From: Chlamydiota bacterium
Lineage (GTDB): Bacteria; Chlamydiota; Chlamydiia; Chlamydiales; Rhabdochlamydiaceae
DNA length: 14,066 bases
Direction of reading: 5' to 3'
Assembly (NCBI GenBank): GCA_023269365.1
Contig: JAHFTN010000012.1
Location: 1-14,066 of the forward strand
Shown here piece after piece: positions 1 through 6,448 of the stretch. The position numbers were made by a program, and so were the translations under genes. The first letter of the stretch is position 1; the number at the start of each line of letters is the position of its first letter. The notes under the pieces are model-generated. The model was not told the DNA's origin, made no database searches, and saw nothing but the letters and a program-made list of their open reading frames with translations.

Positions 1-23
1 TGTGAGCCTCTCGAGGAAATGTG

Positions 24-791
24 TTAGAAGAAATAAGAGTCTTTGTCGCTAAAAATGGGAGAGAAAGAGATGCCTCTGTTTTCTAGCAGGGAGCGGCTTA
101 GAGAAGAGGTATCGGCGCCGGGCGCTTCTTCTTCACGGGGCAAAGGTTCTTTAGCCTCTACTTCTTTAGGAAGGAAAGGCTTGCCCATGAACTCTTTGTC
201 CTTGTAGCGGCTGATGGTGTCTGAAATGAGAGTAGAAGGGGGAGGGATGAGGGAAGGGAACGCCTTCACTTCTTCTCCTTGAGCCTTCGGGGCGGCGTCG
301 TCTGTAGACTGGGGCTCTTCTTGTCTGCGTGCCCACTCTTGCTCATCTTGAGGTCTGCGGTGGCGACGGCGACGGCGGTCTCTTCTTCTGTCTGAGCGGG
401 GAGGAGCTCCTGTCTCAATGCCTTCCTCTTCGGAAGGGGAGACTTCCTCTTCTACCGCCTCTTCTTCCCTTTCTTGAGGGCGCGGCTGTGTGTGGCGCAA
501 GGAGGCTTCCCTTCCTCCTCCAATCTTGATGTTGCGATCGTGAGGGGTCGTCTTTAATGCCAAACGAGGTTCCTTCACTTCCACGATTTCATAATCAGAG
601 ACGGGAACTAAAAAGGCTTTGGGTCTTTCTAAGGAGCGAAAGAAAAAGGCTTGCCCAAAAGAGACGACTTCAATGGCATCGACATAATACTCTTCAGCGT
701 TCTCAGTATTCTTACTGCTGCGCACTAAAAGCTTGCATCCCTCTCTAGGGGACATGATTGTTTCTATAATTGGTTCTCGAGTAAAATCCAC
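24..791 (-). CDS. Uncharacterised charged chlamydial protein (positional CT504 equivalent)
   Basis: I do not recognise a characterised family. The start is chosen at GTG 791 because AAGGA (800-804) sits 8 nt upstream, giving 255 aa. The frame stays open to GTG 905, but that 38-residue extension has no Shine-Dalgarno (SD) and reads like untranslated sequence. ATG 755 also lacks an SD. Residues 1 to about 82 look folded (MDFTREPIIETI..., then EYYVDAIEVVSFGQAFFFRS and LVPVSDYEIVEV). The rest is low complexity: an acidic run (about 110-124, EEEAVEEE), an Arg-rich block (about 132-146, RRDRRRRRHRR), a Pro/Glu/Lys linker, and a C-terminus ending DSYFF. There is no signal peptide or membrane segment, so it is probably cytoplasmic. 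It follows gap, the place of CT504 in C. trachomatis. The basic block suggests RNA or DNA binding, but that is inference only. Confidence 0.8.
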   Translation of the reverse strand: MDFTREPIIETIMSPREGCKLLVRSSKNTENAEEYYVDAIEVVSFGQAFFFRSLERPKAFLVPVSDYEIVEVKEPRLALKTTPHDRNIKIGGGREASLRHTQPRPQEREEEAVEEEVSPSEEEGIETGAPPRSDRRRDRRRRRHRRPQDEQEWARRQEEPQSTDDAAPKAQGEEVKAFPSLIPPPSTLISDTISRYKDKEFMGKPFLPKEVEAKEPLPREEEAPGADTSSLSRSLLENRGISFSPIFSDKDSYFF

Positions 792-799
792 AGGTCTAT

Positions 800-804
800 T
801 CCTT
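800..804 (-). promoter_or_regulatory. Shine-Dalgarno deciding the GTG start of the charged protein
   Basis: On the minus strand AAGGA lies 8 nt before GTG 789-791. Neither alternative start (GTG 905, ATG 755) has a comparable purine-rich site, so this site sets the N-terminus at Met-Asp-Phe-Thr-Arg-Glu. Confidence 0.6.
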
Positions 805-940
805 ATGTTAAGGTTAGACACACCCGTTTTCCACACCGTTATTAAACTCGCTTGGTTTAAAAAAGTTATAGCGCTTATTTCACACCATTTCCTAAAGAAA
901 GTCACAATCGATTAAGGAAACCCGGGGTGCGTCAAAAAAT

Positions 941-1951
941 TTATTTCTGTTCTTGGGATGCCATATAAACCATCAGATCTACCACGCGACTGGCATACCC
1001 CATTTCGTTATCATACCACGCGATCAATTTATAAAACCAAGGATTCAGCGCAATCCCCGCTTTTTTATCAAAAATACAAGAGGTCGTGCTCCCTATAAAG
1101 TCGGAAGAAACAACCTCTTCGTCACAAAATTCAAGAATTCCCTTCATCTCTCTTTGCGATGCGTTTTTCATGGCGCTACAGATCTCTTCATAACTCGTTT
1201 TCCGACTGAGCTTTACAGTTAAATCCACGACCGAGACGTCTGGAGTGGGAATCCGAAAGGCCATCCCCGTTAACTTCCCCTTTACTTCGGGGATACAGAG
1301 GGCGACCGCTGTCGCTGCGCCCGTTGTCGAAGGGATGATATTTAAACTAGCAGCCCTTCCCCCTCTCCAATCTTTTTTTGAAGGGCCATCGACAGTCGGT
1401 TGCGAAGCAGTCATCGAATGCACCGTCGTCATCAGTCCCTCTTCGATTCCAAAATGGTCTACCAACACCTTTGTGAGAGGAGCCAAGCAATTGGTCGTAC
1501 AAGAGGCATTAGAGACGATCTGATCTGTCTTGGGATTGAATTTTTTTTCATTTACCCCCATGACAAATGTGGGGCATTCCCCTTTAGCTGGAGCGGTAAT
1601 GATGACCCTTTTAGCCCCGGCTGTGATGTGTTGTCGCGCGTCATCGGGGCTGGTAAAACGGCCCGTTGATTCAATGACATAGTTCACGCCTAGCTGCTTC
1701 CAGGGAAGGTTTAGAGGGTCTTTTTCTGAAAAGACACCCGTCTTTTTCCCATTGGCAACGAGGGTTTCGTCTTCGGCGTGCACCTTAAATGAGGGAGAGC
1801 CGTGGATCGAGTCGAATTTCAGCAGGTAAGCCAAATTGTCGGCAGAGACAAGATCGTTGACCGCAACGACTTGTACATCAGGATGAGCTTCTATAAGTCT
1901 GCGGTAGACAAGGCGCCCAATCCTTCCAAATCCATTAATGGCTACCTTCAT
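941..1951 (-). CDS. gapA: Glyceraldehyde-3-phosphate dehydrogenase
   Basis: NAD-dependent phosphorylating GAPDH of glycolysis, cytosolic tetramer, oxidising glyceraldehyde-3-phosphate to 1,3-bisphosphoglycerate. The product is 336 aa, a normal family length. The N-terminal Rossmann loop GFGRIGR is followed by VAVNDL, whose Asp fits NAD rather than NADP use. The catalytic motif SNASCTTNCLAP carries the active-site Cys at about 151, with the partner His at about 178 (TTVHSMTASQ). The C-terminal WYDNEMGYASRVVDL motif is intact. The frame could begin at GTG 1957 or ATG 1954, but AAGGG at 1959-1963 is best spaced (7 nt) for ATG 1951, giving the usual MKVAINGFGRIGR. It has its own strong promoter and lies beyond the rplQ terminator, so it is probably transcribed separately from the RP operon. 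Its position after rplQ is a chlamydial trait. Confidence 0.98.
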   Translation of the reverse strand: MKVAINGFGRIGRLVYRRLIEAHPDVQVVAVNDLVSADNLAYLLKFDSIHGSPSFKVHAEDETLVANGKKTGVFSEKDPLNLPWKQLGVNYVIESTGRFTSPDDARQHITAGAKRVIITAPAKGECPTFVMGVNEKKFNPKTDQIVSNASCTTNCLAPLTKVLVDHFGIEEGLMTTVHSMTASQPTVDGPSKKDWRGGRAASLNIIPSTTGAATAVALCIPEVKGKLTGMAFRIPTPDVSVVDLTVKLSRKTSYEEICSAMKNASQREMKGILEFCDEEVVSSDFIGSTTSCIFDKKAGIALNPWFYKLIAWYDNEMGYASRVVDLMVYMASQEQK

Positions 1952-1984
1952 CATCACACCCTTAAACTACTCGTGAAAGAGTGG

Positions 1985-2013
1985 ATCATAAAGAAGATTA
2001 TTTTAAGTGTAAA
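1985..2013 (-). promoter_or_regulatory. Sigma70-type promoter of gap
   Basis: On the minus strand, -35 TTTACA (2008-2013) and -10 TATGAT (1985-1990) each match consensus at 5 of 6 positions and are separated by exactly 17 bp of AT-rich DNA. The predicted transcript would start near 1977-1979, giving a short leader of about 27 nt before ATG 1951. It begins only 3 bp past the U-tract of the rplQ terminator, a compact terminator-promoter junction. In Chlamydia the corresponding factor is sigma66. Confidence 0.75.
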
Positions 2014-2016
2014 CAG

Positions 2017-2045
2017 AAAAAAACCCCAGAAGAGTCTAGGGTTTT
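2017..2045 (-). terminator. Rho-independent terminator of the ribosomal protein operon
   Basis: Minus-strand RNA folds AAAACCC (2045-2039) with GGGTTTT (2026-2020). A C/A mismatch is followed by three further pairs closing a 4-nt loop (2031-2034). The T tract runs to 2017, then CTG. It lies 50 nt after the rplQ stop and directly before the gap promoter, so it should end the long transcript while letting gap be expressed separately. Confidence 0.85.
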
Positions 2046-2056
2046 GTAGACAGTTT

Positions 2057-2095
2057 AACTGGACTTGTATCCATTGAAGGACGGCAAATCCAGTT
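2057..2095 (-). repeat. Long hairpin starting in the rplQ stop codon
   Basis: Minus-strand bases 2095-2085 (AACTGGATTTG) pair with 2067-2057 (CAAGTCCAGTT) over 11 positions, with one G-U wobble (2088/2064) and a 17-nt loop. The first two stem bases are the last two bases of the rplQ TAA. It has no U-tract of its own and precedes the terminator by 11 nt. It may protect the 3' end, serve as an RNase processing site, or help termination once the last ribosome leaves. Confidence 0.6.
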
Positions 2096-2520
2096 TAGGC
2101 GATGTACTCGATGAGGCAGATAGGAGCGTTATCTCCTACGCGGAACTCTTTTTTGATGATGCGCGTATAGCCCCCTTTGCGCTCTATGAAGCGAGGACCT
2201 AGCTCGTTAAAGAGCTTACCAATGACTTTACGATCTGTATTGTAAGAGTCGAGATTGCCCGATTTTGCCTCTTTTGCCTCTTTGTTAGTGAGAGCATTGT
2301 AAGTGATCATCAGCTCTCCAATCGCCTGTCTGCGACTTGCCAGCGTGTTCTTCTTTGCAAGTGTGATCATGTGATCAGCATGGCGGCGCAATTCCTTTGC
2401 CTTGCGCTCTGTCGTCTCAATCCGCCCATGCTCGATGAGCGATTTAAGCATGTTTGCAATCATACACCGACGGTGACTCGCCGTTCTGCCAATTTTAAAT
2501 GTATCTTTTCCGTGTCTCAT
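2095..2520 (-). CDS. rplQ: 50S ribosomal protein L17
   Basis: Large-subunit protein bL17, which binds 23S rRNA near the exit-tunnel surface. The product is 141 aa. It opens with the canonical MRHGKDTFKIGRTASHRR block, followed by the conserved helix MIANMLKSLIEHGRIETTERKAKELR. The C-terminus ends ...DNAPICLIEYIA, as in chlamydial L17. The start ATG overlaps the rpoA stop by 4 nt (ATGA, 2517-2520), with AGGA 8 nt upstream inside rpoA, so translation is probably coupled to rpoA. It is the last gene of the operon, and the terminator structures follow at once. Confidence 0.97.
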   Translation of the reverse strand: MRHGKDTFKIGRTASHRRCMIANMLKSLIEHGRIETTERKAKELRRHADHMITLAKKNTLASRRQAIGELMITYNALTNKEAKEAKSGNLDSYNTDRKVIGKLFNELGPRFIERKGGYTRIIKKEFRVGDNAPICLIEYIA

Positions 2521-3611
2521 ACTTGCGTTCCTGCTTTTTCTGTGAGGTAATCTTGGACAATCTGTTTCACATTATCGCGCGTAATGCCAAATTTTGTGAG
2601 ATCCATTCCAAGAGAAAGCCCCATCTCTTCTAATTTAGCTTTGATTTCATTTAATGATTTTTTGCCAAAATTTCTAAATTTCAGCATCTCTGACTCTGGC
2701 ATCACAACGAGTTCTGCAATCGTCTCGATACTTGCTCCCGATAAACAATTTGTAGAGCGGACAGAAAGCTCGATCTCGTTAATTTTGAGCACCAGTTTTG
2801 CCATGAGAGCATCACGGTCTGTATTGAGCTCTACCTCTCCTTTGTCAAATGTCAAGCTATGAAATTTGAGTTGATCGAAAACTTGCAAATGGAGGACGCC
2901 AATCTGCGTTGCAAAAGAGAGCGCCTCTTCAGGGGTGATCCGCCCATCTGTCGTCACTTCTAAAATGAGACGGTCAAGGTCTGTATCTTGCCCTACACGC
3001 GTATTCTCTACAAAGTAGTTCACAAGGCGCACAGGAGAAAATGCTGAGTCAATAATGATCTCATCTACCCCCTTTTCCTGGGGATGCCTCTCGGAGGGCA
3101 CATACCCTCTACCCATAGAGACTTTGAGATCTATCTTGCGCGTCATCGGCTTTGTCACATTAAAAATAACAAGCTCAGAATTCACCACGTCAAAATCAGA
3201 GACCCCGATCAGGTCTTTGAGCGTTACAGCATACTGCCCTTGATGCTTATCTAACATCGCTCCCGTAATATCCAATACTTTGGAAATGACTTTCGGTTCT
3301 CTAGAGCCACTCTCTTCATCCGTGGGAAGCTTTCTAAGAAGAGCATTTTTGAGGTTGAGAACAATGTGTGTCATGTCCTCAATGACCCCCTCAATGGCCA
3401 TGTATTCATGAGAAACCCCTTCAATGCGCACTGACATAATAGCGGGAGCCTCCAAAGAGCCCAAAATAATTCTTCTTAGGGCGTTGCCCACGGTATGCCC
3501 AAACCCTTTTTCAAAGGGTTCTGCAATAAAACGAACGAAATTGCCGGATCGACTGGATTCATCAACTGTGATCTTTGTCGGCAATTCAAATTTGCCATAC
3601 TTTACGGCCAT
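2517..3611 (-). CDS. rpoA: DNA-directed RNA polymerase alpha subunit
   Basis: Alpha subunit, whose dimer scaffolds RNA polymerase assembly and contacts promoter UP elements. The product is 364 aa. The N-terminal domain carries the dimer/beta-contact motif GFGHTVGNALRRIILGS (36-52). A linker at about 235-260 leads to the C-terminal domain. There the UP-element residues are conserved as VRSTNCL (Arg285 and Asn288, matching E. coli Arg265 and Asn268) and GKKSLNEIK (316-324). About 25 residues follow the usual GLSLGMDL end, in line with longer chlamydial alphas. AGGAG 7 nt before ATG 3611 supports the start. It lies 30 nt after rpsK and overlaps rplQ. Its partners beta and beta' are encoded elsewhere. 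Confidence 0.98.
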   Translation of the reverse strand: MAVKYGKFELPTKITVDESSRSGNFVRFIAEPFEKGFGHTVGNALRRIILGSLEAPAIMSVRIEGVSHEYMAIEGVIEDMTHIVLNLKNALLRKLPTDEESGSREPKVISKVLDITGAMLDKHQGQYAVTLKDLIGVSDFDVVNSELVIFNVTKPMTRKIDLKVSMGRGYVPSERHPQEKGVDEIIIDSAFSPVRLVNYFVENTRVGQDTDLDRLILEVTTDGRITPEEALSFATQIGVLHLQVFDQLKFHSLTFDKGEVELNTDRDALMAKLVLKINEIELSVRSTNCLSGASIETIAELVVMPESEMLKFRNFGKKSLNEIKAKLEEMGLSLGMDLTKFGITRDNVKQIVQDYLTEKAGTQV

Positions 3612-3641
3612 GAACGAACTCCTAAAAATTTACAAGATTAA

Positions 3642-4067
3642 TTATACTCTTCTTCGTTTGCGAGGACGGCAACCGTTATGGGGCACTGGCGTTTTATCTC
3701 GGATAATTGTGACAGCTAGCCCCGAACTCTGCAATCCCCTCACAGCAGACTCTCTTCCAGCTCCTGGGCCAGAAAGATTCACCTCTACCTCTTTCATCCC
3801 TACTGCCATCGCCGCTTTTGCAGCGTCTTGAGCTGCAACTGTAGCTGCAAACGCAGAAGATTTGCGAGAACCTACATACCCTACTTTTCCTGCAGACGCC
3901 CACGAAACGACATTGCCAGTAAGATCTGTAATGGAAATGATCGTGTTGTTAAATGTAGATTTTACATGCACAACGCCGCTAGGCACACTACGCGCTATCT
4001 TTTTCTTTACTTTTTTTGCAGCAAGTGGCTTTTTTGCCATTGCTTTTTGCGCTTCTTGTTTAGCCAA
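3642..4067 (-). CDS. rpsK: 30S ribosomal protein S11 (TTG start)
   Basis: Small-subunit platform protein uS11, near the Shine-Dalgarno/anti-Shine-Dalgarno helix and E-site mRNA. The product is 141 aa. A Lys/Ala-rich N-terminal segment (1-26) is followed by the conserved core VHVKSTFNNTIISITDLTGN (33-52), SGPGAGRESAVRGL, and the invariant C-terminus PHNGCRPRKRRRV. The start is TTG at 4065-4067: GAGGAG lies 8 nt upstream (4076-4081), and an in-frame TGA at 4071-4073 excludes anything longer. ATG 4040 lacks such an SD and would remove nine residues. It is 14 nt after rpsM and 30 nt before rpoA. Confidence 0.96.
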   Translation of the reverse strand: MAKQEAQKAMAKKPLAAKKVKKKIARSVPSGVVHVKSTFNNTIISITDLTGNVVSWASAGKVGYVGSRKSSAFAATVAAQDAAKAAMAVGMKEVEVNLSGPGAGRESAVRGLQSSGLAVTIIRDKTPVPHNGCRPRKRRRV

Positions 4068-4075
4068 GGGTCACA

Positions 4076-4081
4076 CTCCTC
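4076..4081 (-). promoter_or_regulatory. Shine-Dalgarno deciding the TTG start of rpsK
   Basis: GAGGAG follows the rpsM TAA directly and lies 8 nt before TTG 4065-4067. It is one of the strongest SD sites in the window and may compensate for the weak TTG codon. Confidence 0.8.
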
Positions 4082-4450
4082 TTATTTCTTCTTATTCGCT
4101 ACTGTTTTTCTCTTGCCTTTTCTAGTGCGCGCATTAGTGCGCGTGCGCTGACCACGTACAGGAAGACCTAAACGGTGCCTCATGCCTCGATAGCAGTGGA
4201 TGCTGATCAGCCGCTTAATGTTGTTCTGAACCTGACGACGCAGATCTCCTTCAACAGTGTATTGCGATGTTAAAATGGCATTGATCTTGGCGATCTCATC
4301 TTCTGTTAAACTGTGGGCTTTCATATTTGGATTTAAACCCAATTTTGTACAAATCTCATTAGAGACATGTCTCCCAATTCCGTAGATGTACATCAAACTA
4401 ATCTCTAATCGCTTTTTATCCGGGATGTCTATCCCAATCACTCTTGGCAT
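4082..4450 (-). CDS. rpsM: 30S ribosomal protein S13
   Basis: Small-subunit head protein uS13, contacting P-site tRNA and forming inter-subunit bridges with L5. The product is 122 aa, the chlamydial length. It begins MPRVIGIDIPDKKRLEISL, has the helix-2-turn-helix motif YIYGIGRHVSNEIC (21-34), and ends in the conserved basic tail GLPVRGQRTRTNARTRKG (95-112) plus KKK. The frame is open 15 codons further to ATG 4495, but that ATG lies within a palindrome and has no SD. ATG 4450 has AAGGAAG (4457-4463) at 6 nt. It is the first gene of the alpha-like block and is preceded by the operon's only sizeable intergenic gap. In many bacteria S4 (rpsD) is made from this block; here it is absent. Confidence 0.97.
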   Translation of the reverse strand: MPRVIGIDIPDKKRLEISLMYIYGIGRHVSNEICTKLGLNPNMKAHSLTEDEIAKINAILTSQYTVEGDLRRQVQNNIKRLISIHCYRGMRHRLGLPVRGQRTRTNARTRKGKRKTVANKKK

Positions 4451-4484
4451 GAAAAACTTCCTTTTTTCATAAACACTTGTCTTT

Positions 4485-4502
4485 TCTCTCGACATCGAGA
4501 GA
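4485..4502. repeat. Perfect palindrome upstream of rpsM
   Basis: TCTCTCGA and TCGAGAGA are perfect 8-bp arms separated by 2 bp, 34 nt upstream of the rpsM start. In RNA this gives a 7-bp stem with a 4-nt loop. It would sit at about -4 to +13 relative to the weak promoter-like element at 4505-4533, so either an operator or a leader hairpin is possible. Confidence 0.6.
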
Positions 4503-4504
4503 GC

Positions 4505-4533
4505 ACTGTAACAGATGTTTTATTTATTAACAA
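4505..4533 (-). promoter_or_regulatory. Possible internal promoter before rpsM
   Basis: On the minus strand, TTGTTA (4528-4533) and TACAGT (4505-4510) are separated by 17 bp of AT-rich sequence, each matching consensus at 4 of 6 positions. It lies in the only long gap of the operon, in front of the block encoding S13, S11, alpha and L17. Match quality is modest, so a chance occurrence cannot be excluded. Confidence 0.35.
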
Positions 4534-4535
4534 CT

Positions 4536-4561
4536 AGGGAATGACAGCCTTCCCTTTTTTT
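4536..4561 (+). terminator. Terminator-like hairpin in plus orientation between secY and rpsM
   Basis: AGGGAA (4536-4541) and TTCCCT (4550-4555) form a 6-bp stem with an 8-nt loop. On the plus strand the run of T from 4555 to 4561 follows, which is terminator architecture for transcription opposite to all genes here. On the minus strand the same hairpin has no U-tract, so it should not end the RP transcript but could mark or protect the secY mRNA end. Confidence 0.4.
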
Positions 4562-4572
4562 AAATTATTTTA

Positions 4573-5946
4573 TTAACGCCCTCGCAACTTTCCCCTCTTC
4601 ATAAACCCTTCGTAACGCTTCATGAGAAGGTGGGACTCCACTTGTTTCGAAGTATCTAACACAACCCCCACGAGGATCAATAACGAGGTCCCCCCAAAAA
4701 AGTAGGTGATGGAAGAGTCTACACTCAACATCTTCCCCACAATCGTAGGTAAAATGGCAATAAGAGCTAAGAAAATGGCTCCTGCAAACGTAATTCTTCC
4801 CATTGTCGACTCAAGGTATTCCTGCGTTGGGCCTCCCTGGCGGATACCGGGGATAAAGGCTCCATTTTTTTTCATATCTGAGGCGATTTTTTCCGGATGA
4901 AACTGGGTCGCTGTCCAAAAGTAGGTAAAGAAAATAATAAGCAGAACATAGAACACCATGTAAACCCAGCTTCCGGGGGAAATCATCATAGCCATCTGCC
5001 CTATCCACGACCCTCGCCCAATAAACTGCCCAATTGTGGCAGGGAACATTAAAAGGGAGGTCGCAAAAATCACAGGGATCACTCCCGCATAGTTGATTTT
5101 TAGAGGGATATACGCACTGCCTCCCCCCTGCACCTCTTGCCTTCCCACCACACGTCGCGCATATTGCAAAGGGATCTTACGCTGCCCCTGAATAATCAAA
5201 ATCGTTCCTACAATAATGAGGACAAAGACCCCACTTAAGACTACAAGAGAGGAAAAGGTGAGCTGTCCTGGCTCTTGAGAATCTAAATTGAGCTGTCTAA
5301 TCACAGAACCTATGGTGCCAGGCAACGAGGAGAGGATCCCAATTGTGATAATCAAGCTAATCCCGTTGCCAATCCCTCGCTCAGAGATCTGCTCCCCAAT
5401 CCACATCAAAAGCACAGTGCCTGCTGTCATCGTCACCATAAGGATCAGATAAAACAACCAGGGGAATCCAAAGGCTTGCACATCTAAAATTTGACTCGCT
5501 ATGATACCAGGGGTTCCTGCGTTGAGTTGGATCGCATACTTTCCGTAGAGCCCCGCTTGAAAAAAGGCGAGGAGTACGGTGAGAAAGCGGATCCATTTGC
5601 TCATCTTACGCCTTCCTAAATCGGGATTCTCTTTGGTCTCCTTTTGCAAGGAGGGAACTAGCGCTGTCAAAAGCTGCATGATAATCGATGCGGAAATATA
5701 GGGCATGACTCCCAAAGCGATCACCGTCATCTGAGCAAAGGCCCCACCAGAAAAAACATCCATCAGCTGGAATAGGTTTTGTCCTCCTCCCGTTGCATTG
5801 CGGAAGACTTGTATCGCTGCCTCTCCATTGATGCCAGGAACGGGGATATAAGCTCCCACTCGACAGGCGATCAACATCAGAAGCGTAAAAACGATCTTCG
5901 CCTTTAGCTCCGGCACGCCCAAAATCCGTTTTATTCCCTCAATCAT
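4573..5946 (-). CDS. secY: Protein translocase channel subunit SecY
   Basis: Pore-forming subunit of the SecYEG translocon in the inner membrane, through which SecA or ribosomes push secretory and membrane proteins. The product is 457 aa, equal to chlamydial SecY, with about ten hydrophobic segments. It has a plug region near LMDVFSGGAF (61-70), the signature GEQISERGIGNGISL (184-198), the cytosolic C4-loop motif QGQRKIPLQYARR (253-265), the C5 loop AFIPGIRQGG (363-372) with its key Arg, and a basic C-terminus. ATG 5946 has an in-frame TAA 18 nt upstream. No clear SD precedes it, in contrast to most neighbours, so lower or coupled initiation is possible. It lies 37 nt after rplO. Residue-level TM boundaries are my reading, not a prediction run. 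Confidence 0.98.
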   Translation of the reverse strand: MIEGIKRILGVPELKAKIVFTLLMLIACRVGAYIPVPGINGEAAIQVFRNATGGGQNLFQLMDVFSGGAFAQMTVIALGVMPYISASIIMQLLTALVPSLQKETKENPDLGRRKMSKWIRFLTVLLAFFQAGLYGKYAIQLNAGTPGIIASQILDVQAFGFPWLFYLILMVTMTAGTVLLMWIGEQISERGIGNGISLIITIGILSSLPGTIGSVIRQLNLDSQEPGQLTFSSLVVLSGVFVLIIVGTILIIQGQRKIPLQYARRVVGRQEVQGGGSAYIPLKINYAGVIPVIFATSLLMFPATIGQFIGRGSWIGQMAMMISPGSWVYMVFYVLLIIFFTYFWTATQFHPEKIASDMKKNGAFIPGIRQGGPTQEYLESTMGRITFAGAIFLALIAILPTIVGKMLSVDSSITYFFGGTSLLILVGVVLDTSKQVESHLLMKRYEGFMKRGKLRGR

Positions 5947-5983
5947 CTGATTTTTCAGCAGTTAAAGTTTGAGAACAGGGCAA

Positions 5984-6448
5984 CTACACGACCGCGGAAA
6001 TCTTCTCAAAAGAAATTCCACCACTTTTAAGCTTTTCTTCCGCTTGCGCTGAAAAAAAGAGGGCCTTAATGATCACCTTTTTACTTAAAAGACCTGTCGA
6101 TAAAATCTTTAACCCTCCAGGGACACGACGTGGAGCTAACCCCTTGTCTTGTAGCGTTTCTAAAGTGACGAGATCTCCATCGGAAAAAAACTTATCGATC
6201 ATCCCTAAGTTAATCGCAAAATTTTCTTTTTTAAACATTCCGTTAGTAAAGCCGCGTGTCGGGAGTCTTTTATAGAGAGGAACTTGTCCCCCCTCTTGCC
6301 CATAATGGTTTTTATAACCACAACGTGCCTTGTCCCCTTTGACTCCGCGCCCACAGGTCTTTCCACACTTAGACCCCATCCCTCTCCCTACGCGGAATGC
6401 TTTTTTTCTCGGGCGATGGGAATTGGATAGTTTTGATAGCTCGTTCAT
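5984..6448 (-). CDS. rplO: 50S ribosomal protein L15
   Basis: Large-subunit protein uL15, a late assembly protein bridging 23S rRNA domains. The product is 154 aa. The N-terminal glycine/arginine-rich extension RVGRGMGSKCGKTCGRGVKG (19-38) threads into rRNA in known structures. It is followed by GQVPLYKRLPTRGF (54-67) and a globular C-terminus with the VPGGLKILSTGLLSKKV segment. ATG 6448 overlaps the rpsE stop by 4 nt (ATGA), with GAGGG 8 nt upstream, implying coupling. rpmD (L30), usually between S5 and L15, is absent: the overlap leaves no room for it. Confidence 0.97.
   Translation of the reverse strand: MNELSKLSNSHRPRKKAFRVGRGMGSKCGKTCGRGVKGDKARCGYKNHYGQEGGQVPLYKRLPTRGFTNGMFKKENFAINLGMIDKFFSDGDLVTLETLQDKGLAPRRVPGGLKILSTGLLSKKVIIKALFFSAQAEEKLKSGGISFEKISAVV

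Noticed and set aside
1..23. CCTCGAGAGG inverted repeat after the charged-protein stop as a terminator
   Set aside because: The stem is 4 bp and no T-tract is visible before the window ends, so it cannot be judged.
329..748. Plus-strand open frames opposite the charged-protein gene
   Set aside because: They are mirror images of a low-complexity Arg/Glu coding region and lack an SD or recognisable domains.
801..813. Small inverted repeat CCTTATGTTAAGG in the charged-protein leader
   Set aside because: Only 5-bp arms with a 3-nt loop; it overlaps the SD and is within chance expectation.
865..893. TATAAC upstream of the charged-protein gene as a promoter
   Set aside because: The -10 is fair, but the hexamer at 17 bp is AGGAAA, far from TTGACA. 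The gene could be read through from gap, so I left it out of the features.
3641..3646. Perfect TATAAT (minus strand) at the rpsK stop codon, possible rpoA promoter
   Set aside because: No -35-like hexamer lies 16-18 bp upstream (CCGTCC region), and the bases are explained by the Val codon plus the TAA stop.
3828..4151. Plus-strand frame spanning the rpsM-rpsK junction
   Set aside because: Antisense to two highly conserved ribosomal genes; its Phe/Leu/Cys-rich product reflects the complement of Lys/Ala codons.
4451..4572. Hidden rpmJ (L36) or infA between secY and rpsM
   Set aside because: No frame there encodes the Cys/His pattern of L36 or an S1-like IF1 fold; the stretch is AT-rich and holds only hairpins and SD sequence.
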